DNA of 54,348 nucleotides. It comes from Candidatus Parcubacteria bacterium. Lineage in GTDB: Bacteria; Patescibacteriota; Patescibacteriia; Magasanikbacterales; UBA922. The notes beneath the pieces are model-generated. The model saw nothing but the letters and a program-made list of their open reading frames with translations, made no database searches and had not been told where the DNA came from. The position numbers were made by a program, and so were the translations under genes. Of this stretch, positions 1 through 7,280 are shown piece by piece. The stretch covers positions 1-54,348 of the forward strand of contig JABGUG010000011.1 in NCBI GenBank assembly GCA_018646705.1, written 5' to 3'. Numbering within the stretch: position 1 is the stretch's first letter; the number at the start of each line of letters is the position of its first letter.

Positions 1-195
1 GGGGGTGTGGGTAACGGGCGAGGATTTGAACCTCCGAAGGCGGTTTATCGCCAGAGTCAGACAGTGTGCAGTCTCTTCTTCTAAAACATAGTTCTTGCCT
101 GTTGAGACTCAACTGCGTCATCTGACGGCCGACCAAGACTCCGGTTAAGGAGCCCCCCTTTCCTAACTCGGGCACCGTAGTCCCACACCAGCCCT
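1..195 (-). ncRNA. unidentified structured RNA, truncated by left edge
   Basis: This stretch has no credible protein and is far more G+C-rich than its surroundings. On the minus strand the 5' segment GGTGTGGG (about 181-188) pairs perfectly with CCCACACC near the left edge, extended by ACGG/CCGT, so the RNA is closed by a long terminal helix. Inside are GTCAGA/TCTGAC, a GCAG..TCTC/GAGACTGC helix, GGCTCC/GGAGTC, and GAGG-TTCAAAT-CCTC, which resembles a tRNA T-arm. A TATAGT box lies just upstream on the minus strand. The spacing does not fit a tRNA, and the RNase P and SRP signature motifs are absent. A 6S-like or tmRNA-like RNA is possible but unproven. The 3' end may lie outside the window. 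Confidence 0.55.
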
Positions 196-278
196 AGTAC
201 TATATTAATGTTAACATCATAAACATTTTGAATTAATAGATAAGTAGAAAGTTTATAAAGACTTTATAAAATAACGTT

Positions 279-1004
279 ATGAAATCACTTATAAAAATAA
301 AAAATCTTAAAAAACAATTTGAAAATGAAGAGGTCGTTACCAAAGTTCTTCATGGAATTGACCTTAATATTGATCAGGGTGAGTTTGTGGCTGTCATGGG
401 TCCGTCTGGATCTGGAAAATCAACCCTAATGAATATATTAGGTTTTTTGGATAAATTAAGTACAGGAACTTATCATTTTGAAGATCAAGATGTTAGTCAA
501 TTAGAAGACGATGAATTAGCAGAAATGAGAAGTAAAAAAATAGGTTTTGTTTTTCAGTCTTTCAATCTTTTGAATCGATCTACTACACTTGAAAATGTAA
601 TGTTGCCACTTTTGTATACAGATATGCCCAAAAAAGAAAGAATAGAAAGGGCAACAGAATTATTAATAAAAGTTGGGTTAGAACACAGGCTAGGCTATAC
701 GCCAAACAAATTATCTGGTGGTGAAAAACAACGAGTAGCTATTGCTCGTGCTTTGGTAAATAAGCCAGATGTTGTATTTGCTGATGAACCTACGGGAAAT
801 CTTGATTCCAAATCTGGTTTACAGGTTATGAAAATTTTGCAAGATTTAAATGAGGATGGTAATACAATTATTTTGGTTACTCATGAAAGATATACTGCCG
901 AACATTCCAAAAGAATTGTGAAAGTAAAGGACGGTTTAATTGTAGAGGATCATCGTGTAGAAAAACGTCAATGGGCAAAAGAGAATGGAGAATTAACGAA
1001 ATAA
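279..1004 (+). CDS. ABC transporter ATP-binding protein, MacB/LolD type
   Basis: This 241-residue protein is a complete ABC nucleotide-binding domain. It has Walker A GPSGSGKST (41-49), a Q-loop near 93, signature LSGGEKQR (145-152), Walker B VVFADE (165-170) with the downstream PTGNLD, and the switch histidine H202. The FEDQ/LDKL spacing and length match the MacB/LolD/FtsE group, which drives FtsX-fold permeases in extrusion or lipoprotein and peptide export rather than import. Two FtsX-like permeases follow, the first after 16 nt, so the three genes almost certainly form one operon and one transporter at the cytoplasmic membrane. The substrate is not deducible. Confidence 0.95.
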   Translation: MKSLIKIKNLKKQFENEEVVTKVLHGIDLNIDQGEFVAVMGPSGSGKSTLMNILGFLDKLSTGTYHFEDQDVSQLEDDELAEMRSKKIGFVFQSFNLLNRSTTLENVMLPLLYTDMPKKERIERATELLIKVGLEHRLGYTPNKLSGGEKQRVAIARALVNKPDVVFADEPTGNLDSKSGLQVMKILQDLNEDGNTIILVTHERYTAEHSKRIVKVKDGLIVEDHRVEKRQWAKENGELTK

Positions 1005-1020
1005 GTTTACAAACTATTTT

Positions 1021-2259
1021 ATGAATTTTGTTGAAAGTATTACTGGTTCATGGAAAATAATCACTCGTAGTAAAGTGCGGTCGTTTTTGACTATGCTTGG
1101 AATTATTATTGGTGTCATGGCGGTTATTATTGTAATGTCAGTTGGGGCTGGCGCACAGAGTCTTATTCTCAATCAAATAAAAAGTGTTGGATCTAATATT
1201 GTAGGTGTTATGCCTGGGGCAGCAGAAGAAGATGGTCCGCCTGCATCAGTCATGGGTATTGTGATTACTACACTTACATATGAAGATGGAAAAGAAATTG
1301 AAAAAAAAGGGTGTGATTGTATAGAAGCGTTAGCAATGTATGTGAGTGGTAATGAGACGATTACTTTGGAAGACACGACTGTTAATACGACGTTTACTGG
1401 TGCTACAGCAAGCTATCTAGATGTGGAAGACACAAATGTGGTAGAAGGTAGATTTTTTAGTGAAGATGAAGAGAAAGGCGTTGCACGCGTTGTAGTGCTC
1501 GGTGATGAAGTGAAAGAAAAATTATTTGGTGATCAAAATGCTGTTGGGCGAAAAATTAGAATTAAAAAAGTAAACTTTACAGTCATCGGTGTGATGAAAA
1601 AGAGGGGTATAAGTGGTTTTCAAAATCAAGATGATCAAGTGTTTGTGCCAATTAGTACTGTTCAAAAATTACTTTTGGGGATAGATCATGTGAGTATGGT
1701 GAGGGCAAAAGTAGACACTGGAGAAAATGTAGAAAAGGCAATGGAGAGTATGAGAAGTATTTTGCGAGATCGACACGATTTGGATTCTGATGAAAAAGAT
1801 GATTTTGTGGTTAGATCTATGGCCCAAGGTTTGGAGGCCCTATCAACCGTTACTAATGCTCTTAAATTTTTCTTAGTCGCTATTTCTGCTATCGCACTTG
1901 TTGTTGGTGGTTTTGGTATTATGAATATCATGTTGGCAACTGTTCAAGAGCGTACTCGTGAGATTGGTCTGCGAAAAGCAGTTGGTGCTAAGTCACGTGA
2001 TATCACTTTACAATTTTTAGTAGAATCTGTTGTTATTACTTTTGTGGGAGGAGTACTTGGTATTTTATTTGGTGTTTTGATTTCTGTGTTAGTTGCGTAT
2101 GTCGCTCAGAAAATGGGATATAAGTGGGATCTTGTTATTACCGTATCATCTATTTTGCTTGGGTGTGGTGTGTCAATTGGTATAGGGCTTGTATTTGGAA
2201 TAATTCCTGCACGTCGTGCAAGTAAATTAAATGCAATTGAAGCATTACGTTACGAATAA
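1021..2259 (+). CDS. MacB-like ABC permease (FtsX fold), first copy
   Basis: This 412-residue protein has the MacB layout. A first membrane helix (about 20-45) is followed by an extracytoplasmic MacB periplasmic-core-type domain of about 230 residues, then three C-terminal helices (near 280-302, 333-360 and 375-397). The cytoplasmic loop ERTREIGLRKAVGAK, typical of FtsX permeases, couples to the ATPase. Family knowledge says these proteins transmit ATP-driven motion to the outer face without forming a classical channel. It lies between its ATPase and a second permease. A heterodimer of the two permeases is the natural inference. Confidence 0.93.
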   Translation: MNFVESITGSWKIITRSKVRSFLTMLGIIIGVMAVIIVMSVGAGAQSLILNQIKSVGSNIVGVMPGAAEEDGPPASVMGIVITTLTYEDGKEIEKKGCDCIEALAMYVSGNETITLEDTTVNTTFTGATASYLDVEDTNVVEGRFFSEDEEKGVARVVVLGDEVKEKLFGDQNAVGRKIRIKKVNFTVIGVMKKRGISGFQNQDDQVFVPISTVQKLLLGIDHVSMVRAKVDTGENVEKAMESMRSILRDRHDLDSDEKDDFVVRSMAQGLEALSTVTNALKFFLVAISAIALVVGGFGIMNIMLATVQERTREIGLRKAVGAKSRDITLQFLVESVVITFVGGVLGILFGVLISVLVAYVAQKMGYKWDLVITVSSILLGCGVSIGIGLVFGIIPARRASKLNAIEALRYE

Positions 2260-2263
2260 TATT

Positions 2264-3505
2264 ATGTTATTAAAAGATACTATACAACTTGGATTTTCAA
2301 CTCTTATGCGTCAGAAATTACGTACGACTTTGACTACCATAGCCCTTGGTATTGGTATTGCGTCAGTTGTAATAATATTATCTGCTGGCAGAGGGCTTGA
2401 AGGTTTGATTGTTGGTGAGCTTGATATATATAATCCAAATGCACTTAATATTGAGGTCAGAATACCAGGTAAGGGTGAAACAGGAAGTGCTACAGGAATG
2501 GCAAGTGGTGTCACTATTACTACACTTAAAAATGCAGACACAGAAGAGATCGAAAAACATGAAAATATTGATTCAACTTATGATTATGTTACTGGCCAAG
2601 AAGTTCTTAAGTATGGTGGAGAAAACAAAACAGTAATATTATTTGGTTATGGAGCGAACGCGTCAAAAGTAGAAAAGATGTCTTTTGAAGAGGGAAGATT
2701 TTATGAAAAGTCAGAAGAAGATTCTCTTGCTCAAGTTTTAGTTATAGGATATGGAATCAAAGAAGAATTTTTTGGTGAAGATAGCGCAGTAGGAAAAAAT
2801 GTATATATACGCGGTAAATCTTATAAGGTCGTAGGAGTAATGGCTGAGCGTGGAGCTTCGTTTGGTTTTGATTATGATGATTTAGTATATATCCCTACAA
2901 AGACGTTGCAAAAGAGACTTCTTGGTACCGACTATGTGATGGGAATAATGGGTCGTGTAATAGACATGACAAAAATTGATCAGACAAAAGCTGATGTAGA
3001 GTATTTGCTTAGAGATAGGCATGATATTACAGATCCTGACAAGGATGATTTTCAAGTAACAACAATGGACGAAATACAAGATATGCTTGGTACAATTGTT
3101 GGTGGAATAACTTTACTTTTGGTTGCTCTTGTCTGTATTTCTCTCATTGTGGCTGGGGTAGGCATTACAAATATAATGTACGTAACAGTGGCTGAAAGAA
3201 CATTTGAAATTGGTTTAAGAAAATCTCTTGGTGCAAAAAATAAAGATATTTTGTGGCAGTTTCTGATAGAAGCAATGATGCTGACTTCAGCTGGTGGTGT
3301 GGTTGGGGTAATTTTGGGATTTTTTGTGTCATATGCAATATATTATGGTGCAGTGAGTTATGGGCTAGATTGGATTTTTTCTGTTCCTCTTTATTCTATA
3401 GTTTTAGCAATAAGTTTTTCTACATTTGTAGGGTTATTCTTTGGTATTTATCCAGCTAAGAAAGCTGCAAATTTGGATCCTATAGTAGCTCTTAGGAAGG
3501 AATAG
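2264..3505 (+). CDS. MacB-like ABC permease (FtsX fold), second copy
   Basis: Paralogue of the preceding permease, 413 residues from the chosen ATG. An upstream start would overlap the first permease by 29 nt. The ATG at 2264 puts the amino end at the same distance before the first helix as in the paralogue, and leaves a 4-nt gap. It has one N-terminal helix, a large extracytoplasmic domain and three C-terminal helices, with the coupling loop ERTFEIGLRKSLGAK. Having two different permeases with one ATPase implies an asymmetric transporter. A terminator follows directly, closing the operon. Confidence 0.92.
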   Translation: MLLKDTIQLGFSTLMRQKLRTTLTTIALGIGIASVVIILSAGRGLEGLIVGELDIYNPNALNIEVRIPGKGETGSATGMASGVTITTLKNADTEEIEKHENIDSTYDYVTGQEVLKYGGENKTVILFGYGANASKVEKMSFEEGRFYEKSEEDSLAQVLVIGYGIKEEFFGEDSAVGKNVYIRGKSYKVVGVMAERGASFGFDYDDLVYIPTKTLQKRLLGTDYVMGIMGRVIDMTKIDQTKADVEYLLRDRHDITDPDKDDFQVTTMDEIQDMLGTIVGGITLLLVALVCISLIVAGVGITNIMYVTVAERTFEIGLRKSLGAKNKDILWQFLIEAMMLTSAGGVVGVILGFFVSYAIYYGAVSYGLDWIFSVPLYSIVLAISFSTFVGLFFGIYPAKKAANLDPIVALRKE

Positions 3506-3521
3506 TGACTTATATAAAAAC

Positions 3522-3546
3522 ACTGACCTTATAGGTCAGTTTTTGT
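3522..3546 (+). terminator. intrinsic terminator of the ABC exporter operon
   Basis: Perfect 8-bp stem ACTGACCT/AGGTCAGT with a 3-nt loop followed by TTTTTGTTT, 17 nt after the second permease stop. Confidence 0.85.
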
Positions 3547-3566
3547 TTAAATATGAAATTAGGGGG

Positions 3567-3600
3567 CCTTGGTCGATACTGCGTAATGTATCGACCAAGG
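3567..3600 (-). other. 13-bp perfect hairpin downstream of the tRNA
   Basis: CCTTGGTCGATAC and its exact complement flank an 8-nt loop. It lies 10 nt beyond the 3' end of the minus-strand tRNA. No T-run follows on that strand (it reads CCCCCTAATTT), so it may be a processing or stability element rather than a standard terminator. Confidence 0.5.
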
Positions 3601-3609
3601 TGTCGTGGG

Positions 3610-3699
3610 CGGGCCTGGGAGGTATCGAACCTCCGGCCGCAGAAAATCCCCCAGGCAATAAAGGAAATTCCGCCGCTCTGCCAGCTGAGCTACAGGCCC
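3610..3699 (-). tRNA. tRNA-like gene with a 25-nt anticodon loop (isotype unresolved)
   Basis: The minus strand carries a canonical class I cloverleaf. The acceptor is GGGCCTG/CAGGCCC, then TA, a GCTC/GAGC D-arm with AGCTGGCA in the loop, a variable region GGCC, and a perfect T-arm GGAGG-TTCGATA-CCTCC. The body resembles tRNA-Ile or tRNA-Ala. The anticodon stem GCGGA/TCTGC is intact, but it closes a 25-nt loop (3644-3668) instead of 7 nt, an 18-nt excess. CCA is not encoded. The anticodon cannot be assigned: removing 18 nt at different points gives GAU, UAU, UUU or UUC, none with the usual purine at position 37. It could be an intron-bearing tRNA, a decoy or a pseudogene. Confidence 0.7.
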
Positions 3700-3702
3700 A
3701 CA

Positions 3703-3972
3703 AAAAAGACTCGAGAGGGTGTTCGTGCCGAAGCACGCAATCTACAACCTACTACTACTGAACTCGAGACGTACTTCGAAGTACAAAGTAGGTTTTCGAT
3801 ATCTGAAGGGTCCGCGAGGGGATGGGGCACCTTCATGAGAGCATATCCCTCAAGAGCCTTTGTTGCGTATCGCAGTAGTGGAATCGTGTCCTATCCGCCG
3901 TCTTTTCCTATATCACCGCAAGTAGTGTATGGATATGATTGGCGGTTATGTACACTCTACTACGAGACTATC
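3703..3972 (-). ncRNA. unidentified structured RNA (~270 nt) upstream of the tRNA
   Basis: A G+C-rich, non-coding minus-strand transcript unit. A consensus promoter starts it near 3972. It ends in a six-U run (3702-3707 on the plus strand) after a CTCGAG helix, directly abutting the tRNA 5' end. Visible helices include CGTGC-TTCG-GCACG, the GTACTTCGAAGTAC palindrome, CACTACTG/CAGTAGTA and CCGCC/GGCGG. I looked for the RNase P core (GAGGAAAGUC, ACAGAAA), the SRP GGAAG/AGCAGCC loop and a tmRNA T-arm/tag and found none. It may be co-transcribed with the tRNA when termination fails. Confidence 0.55.
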
Positions 3973-3978
3973 GTGATG

Positions 3979-4007
3979 ATTAAACATTATTTTTGTAATA
4001 TTGTCAA
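3979..4007 (-). promoter_or_regulatory. sigma70-type promoter for the RNA/tRNA locus
   Basis: On the minus strand TTGACA (4007-4002), 17 nt, then TTTAAT (3984-3979). Initiation is expected near 3972, at the beginning of the G+C-rich RNA. Confidence 0.7.
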
Positions 4008-4065
4008 TGGCACTTAGTCACAGTATGATTGCGCTATATAGGTAAATTTGATATTATATATCTAT

Positions 4066-4776
4066 ATGTTAGAAATTATTTGGAACGATTTTCTGTATAA
4101 GCCGTTGTTTAACGCGCTTATTTGGCTATATAATAATTGGGCTGACCAAAATCTTGGATGGGCTATTGTTTACCTGACCATTGGATTGCGTTTATTTCTT
4201 CTTCCATTTACTATCATTGGGGAAAAAAATAAAATAAAGAACATCGGTGTTATAGATGAGATGAAACGCATAGACAAGGAGTATCACAATGATGAGGTTC
4301 TCAAAAAAGAAGAATTACGAAAAGTCATTAAAAAACGTAAAATTAAACCTTGGACAACTATTGTTACACTTGGTGTTCAATTGCTCGTATTGGTATTGTT
4401 GTATCAGGTATTTATACAGGGGATTACTGGCGAGCGTATTTTGAAAGTGCTTTATGATGGTATAAATTTTCCAGGAAGCATCAATACTATGTTTTTTGGG
4501 TTTGATCTAGGGGCAACTCATGATATAGTGTGGTCAGGCGCAGTAGGATTATTCTTATTATTAGAAATATACCTTGATTATAAGGATAGAAAACCAACAA
4601 TATCTCAATCTGACCTATTTTATTTCATATTATTTCCATTGGCGTCCTTCCTTGTTCTATGGTGGCTTCCTATGGTAAAGTCAGTGTTCATCTTGACATC
4701 TTTGATATTTTCTGCTATAGTCCACCAGTTTATAAAACTATTATTTAAATCTGCGAAAGCAGTAAAAAAAGCTTAA
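4066..4776 (+). CDS. yidC: YidC/Oxa1-family membrane insertase
   Basis: A 236-residue multi-spanning protein with the compact YidC/Oxa1 layout seen in Gram-positive and CPR bacteria. The first helix is at 31-52 with a conserved-type arginine (R42 in GLRLFLLP), which in this family lines the hydrophilic substrate groove. A charged cytoplasmic hairpin (55-95) follows, then helices near 97-118, 155-172, 183-200 and 203-225, and a basic tail. It would insert membrane proteins alone or with Sec. A TTG 18 nt upstream is an alternative start; the ATG gives the better N terminus. It is 11 nt from the next gene. Confidence 0.85.
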   Translation: MLEIIWNDFLYKPLFNALIWLYNNWADQNLGWAIVYLTIGLRLFLLPFTIIGEKNKIKNIGVIDEMKRIDKEYHNDEVLKKEELRKVIKKRKIKPWTTIVTLGVQLLVLVLLYQVFIQGITGERILKVLYDGINFPGSINTMFFGFDLGATHDIVWSGAVGLFLLLEIYLDYKDRKPTISQSDLFYFILFPLASFLVLWWLPMVKSVFILTSLIFSAIVHQFIKLLFKSAKAVKKA

Positions 4777-4787
4777 CCTAGCACAAT

Positions 4788-5405
4788 ATGGCTGGAGATT
4801 CACTCGATAAACTCATGTATTCATTTGTCATGGAGGACGTCCTCAAGGGCTTATTTATATATGTTCCACCTGGATATGTGGCATGTGTATATGATCTTGG
4901 TCGTGGAGTTTTGAAAAAAGTATTGACCCCAGGTCTTCATTTCAAGATTCCTTTTTGGCAAAAAGCCAAATTATTCAATACTCAGACACTTGAGTATGGT
5001 ATTAGTCGTGATTTTAACCCAGAAAACCTAAAAGCAATGGGTGATGTGCCAATCGCTGCAGTTACGAAAGATAGCAAGCGTATTGCAGTAGAGGGAACAG
5101 TGCTTTTGCGTCTAGATATTCATCAGATCCCGCATATTTGGCAAACTATTGGTGAAGATTTCGTAGAAAAGATTATTCGTCCTACAATCCGTAGTCGAAT
5201 GAGAATGGTTGCAAGTAGGTTTGATCAAGAAGAGATTGTTGGTGCAAAGCGTGATTCTATGGAGACAGAGCTTAAAAATGAGTTAGAGCGTATATTTTAT
5301 CCACGTGGTATCTATATAGAAAATATTCTTCTTAGTGAGATTGGTAACGTTTCAGAGTTCAAGCGTGTAGCAAAGGTTCCAGAGGGAGAAGAGGAAAAGA
5401 CTTAA
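4788..5405 (+). CDS. SPFH/band-7 (prohibitin-like) domain protein
   Basis: A 205-residue protein dominated by an SPFH/band-7 fold, with VPPGYVACVYDLGRG early, TPGLHFKIPFWQ, and the TKDSKRIAVEGTVLLRLD core, followed by a helical segment to about 190. Typical stomatins have an N-terminal membrane helix. Here only a weak hydrophobic stretch (FIYVPPGYVACVY) is visible, so membrane association is probably peripheral. SPFH proteins form oligomeric scaffolds, often regulating membrane proteases. Lying directly downstream of the YidC-like insertase, it may serve membrane-protein quality control, which is an inference from position. A terminator follows. Confidence 0.85.
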   Translation: MAGDSLDKLMYSFVMEDVLKGLFIYVPPGYVACVYDLGRGVLKKVLTPGLHFKIPFWQKAKLFNTQTLEYGISRDFNPENLKAMGDVPIAAVTKDSKRIAVEGTVLLRLDIHQIPHIWQTIGEDFVEKIIRPTIRSRMRMVASRFDQEEIVGAKRDSMETELKNELERIFYPRGIYIENILLSEIGNVSEFKRVAKVPEGEEEKT

Positions 5406-5429
5406 GATTTAAGACATAAAACTTAAGAT

Positions 5430-5457
5430 CCACCATCTTGTATGGTGGGTTTTTTTA
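5430..5457 (+). terminator. intrinsic terminator after the SPFH gene
   Basis: CCACCAT/ATGGTGG stem with a CTTGT loop followed by GTTTTTTT. Confidence 0.9.
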
Positions 5458-5474
5458 TCCACAAACATTATCAT

Positions 5475-5510
5475 TTGACATGGTAGAGTGATAATGATAG
5501 AATTATCACT
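5475..5510 (+). promoter_or_regulatory. hrcA promoter overlapped by a palindromic operator
   Basis: TTGACA (5475-5480), 17 nt, TAGAAT (5498-5503). A perfect inverted repeat AGTGATAAT-N6-ATTATCACT (5487-5510) covers the spacer and -10 box, the classic position for repression. It is not the usual CIRCE sequence (TTAGCACTC-N9-GAGTGCTAA), but its location in front of hrcA makes it the likely HrcA site of this organism. Confidence 0.75.
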
Positions 5511-5530
5511 GTAATCATGAGAGTGACAAT

Positions 5531-6208
5531 ATGCTCGAAACGAGAAAAGAGAAAATTTTAGGTCTTATTGTAGACAGTTATACACAAAATGCAGAGCCTG
5601 TAGGCTCTAAATTTTTGGTAGAAGAATGTGGTCTAGAAGTGAGCGGAGCTACTGTACGAAATGAAATGCGAGATCTAGAAGAGCAGGGATATCTCACACA
5701 TCCTCATACATCATCTGGACGTATGCCGACAGAAATAGGGTATCAGTATTATGTCGAGCATATAATGAAACCAAAATCACTCCCAAAGAAAGTGCAGCAA
5801 GAATTAGAGTCTGCTTTGGATAGTGATAGAAAACAATATTTAAAAACAATTGCAAAGTATATTGCAGAAAAATCACAAAGCGCAGTTATTGTTGCATTTG
5901 ACGAAGATTCTCTGTATTACACAGGTATGAGTAATTTATTTTCTCAGCCAGAATTTCGTGATTATGCGTATACAGTAAGTGTCTCAACAATTTTTGATCA
6001 AGTTGAGGATAGAATTGAATCTGTTTTTGAACTATTGGATAAAGAAAATCCAAAAGTCTTAGTTGGGCAGAACAATCCGTTTGGTAATATGTGTGGTCTC
6101 GTTGGTGGAAGACTTGATGAAGGTGCTTTATTTGCAATACTTGGACCTCTTCGTATGGATTATGCGCAAGGTTCTTCATTTATAGATTATTTACAAAAAT
6201 CTTTATAA
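5531..6208 (+). CDS. hrcA: heat-inducible transcription repressor HrcA, short form
   Basis: A 225-residue HrcA. The N-terminal winged helix (1-75) carries the characteristic LVEECGLEVSGATVRNEM and LEEQGYLTHPHTSSGRMPTE segments. The remaining 150 residues form a reduced effector domain containing NPFGNMCGLVGGRL and ending in GPLRMDYAQG, the usual HrcA C-terminal motif. Typical HrcA is about 340 residues; the loss lies in the middle, so this is a compact rather than broken protein. HrcA represses chaperone operons and is itself tuned by chaperones. It heads an eight-gene operon and probably controls it through the palindrome at 5487-5510. Confidence 0.93.
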   Translation: MLETRKEKILGLIVDSYTQNAEPVGSKFLVEECGLEVSGATVRNEMRDLEEQGYLTHPHTSSGRMPTEIGYQYYVEHIMKPKSLPKKVQQELESALDSDRKQYLKTIAKYIAEKSQSAVIVAFDEDSLYYTGMSNLFSQPEFRDYAYTVSVSTIFDQVEDRIESVFELLDKENPKVLVGQNNPFGNMCGLVGGRLDEGALFAILGPLRMDYAQGSSFIDYLQKSL

Positions 6209-6213
6209 TACTT

Positions 6214-7155
6214 ATGTCAGATATAAATACATTTGATGAAGCACATCAAAAAAGACGAGCAGAAAAAGACCCAAGTGTAGTCACAGGAGTATTTATTTTC
6301 AACAAAGAAGGAAAAATATTATTTGTAAATGCACCAAAATGGAATGGTATGTTGGCTTTGCCTGGTGGCCATGTAGATGTTGGTGAGACATTGGAAGAAA
6401 ATGCAATACGTGAGATAAAAGAAGAGACAAATCTTGATGTCATAAATATTGAATTTGTGAGAATGATTGAGTTTATACATGACGAAAGATTTGTAAACGG
6501 AACAAGGCATTTAATATCATTTGGATACCGTGCAGATTTGGCTGATGAAAATCAAGAGATAATTTTGGACGGAGAAGGAACATCGTATGAATGGCTTACT
6601 CCAGAAGAGGTTTTTCAAGATGAACGTGTTGCAAAAGAAAACAGAGATGTAATGAAAGATTTTTTTATTAAAAAAGAAAAAAAGAAAATATTTTCAAAAA
6701 AATGTAAAGATTGTGATGATAATTTAAGAGAAGCGGAAGAATACAAATCTGGTTGGCAGCGTGCACAAGCAGATTATAAAAATTTACAAAAAGAAATTTT
6801 GGATCAGCGTGGAGAGTGGGCTCGTATGAGCGAACAAACTATTTTGGAAGAATTTATTCCTGTATATGATAATTTCAAAAAAGCATTTGCCATGGAACAT
6901 GGAGAAGAGAATAGTAAGTGGGAGAACTGGGCAAAAGGAGTTGAATATATTATGAAACAGTTTGGAAAGATTCTGGAAGATCACAGTGTCGTAGAAATTC
7001 GAACTGAAGGTGAAATGTTTAATCCAGAACTTCATGAAGCTGCAGGAGAAGAAGAAAGCGAAGAAGACGCTGGACGAATACTCCGTGAAGTAGATGGTGG
7101 ATATAAAATGAAAGATAAAGTTATCAAAGTGGCAAGAGTAATTGTTGCTAAATAA
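6214..7155 (+). CDS. grpE: NUDIX hydrolase-GrpE fusion protein
   Basis: One uninterrupted 313-residue reading frame carries two domains. Residues 20-150 are a NUDIX hydrolase with box G52-x5-E58-x7-R66-E67-x-x-E70-E71, only the last glycine being replaced (N73). After a lysine-rich linker with CKDC (164-167), residues about 167-313 are GrpE: a long coiled coil, the IPVYDNFKKAF segment, and the terminal beta domain ending GGYKMKDKVIKVARVIV. GrpE is the DnaK nucleotide-exchange factor; NUDIX enzymes hydrolyse nucleoside-diphosphate-linked compounds. The position between hrcA and dnaK confirms the GrpE role. The NUDIX substrate is unknown. Confidence 0.92.
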   Translation: MSDINTFDEAHQKRRAEKDPSVVTGVFIFNKEGKILFVNAPKWNGMLALPGGHVDVGETLEENAIREIKEETNLDVINIEFVRMIEFIHDERFVNGTRHLISFGYRADLADENQEIILDGEGTSYEWLTPEEVFQDERVAKENRDVMKDFFIKKEKKKIFSKKCKDCDDNLREAEEYKSGWQRAQADYKNLQKEILDQRGEWARMSEQTILEEFIPVYDNFKKAFAMEHGEENSKWENWAKGVEYIMKQFGKILEDHSVVEIRTEGEMFNPELHEAAGEEESEEDAGRILREVDGGYKMKDKVIKVARVIVAK

Positions 7156-7280
7156 TTTGAAATTTACAATTAGAAATTTTAAAACAATTTACAATCATAT
7201 AATTTTAAATATTAAAACATTAAGACAATTAAAATTGTTTGTAAATTGAAAATTTTAAATTAAAAATTAATCCAAAAAAT
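7156..7280 (+). repeat. AT-rich inverted repeats before hsp20
   Basis: Related words (AATTTACAAT, AAATTTTAAA, ACAATTTACAAT) recur in both orientations, for example AAAACAATTTACAA against TTGTTTGTAAATTG. They belong to the AT-rich repeat type seen elsewhere in the window and can form a hairpin inside the operon. Confidence 0.5.

Noticed and set aside
1-195. Interpretation as a tRNA-Leu/Ser with a group I intron
   Set aside because: D-arm-like and T-arm-like parts exist but acceptor pairing and a 7-nt anticodon loop cannot be built, and the interior is too short for a group I intron.
3543-4017. Plus-strand open frames of 72 and 154 codons across the tRNA/RNA locus
   Set aside because: They read across the antisense of a tRNA and a G+C-rich RNA, have no family features and no ribosome-binding site.
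5487-5510. Classical CIRCE element
   Set aside because: The arms do not match TTAGCACTC/GAGTGCTAA and the spacer is 6 nt rather than 9.
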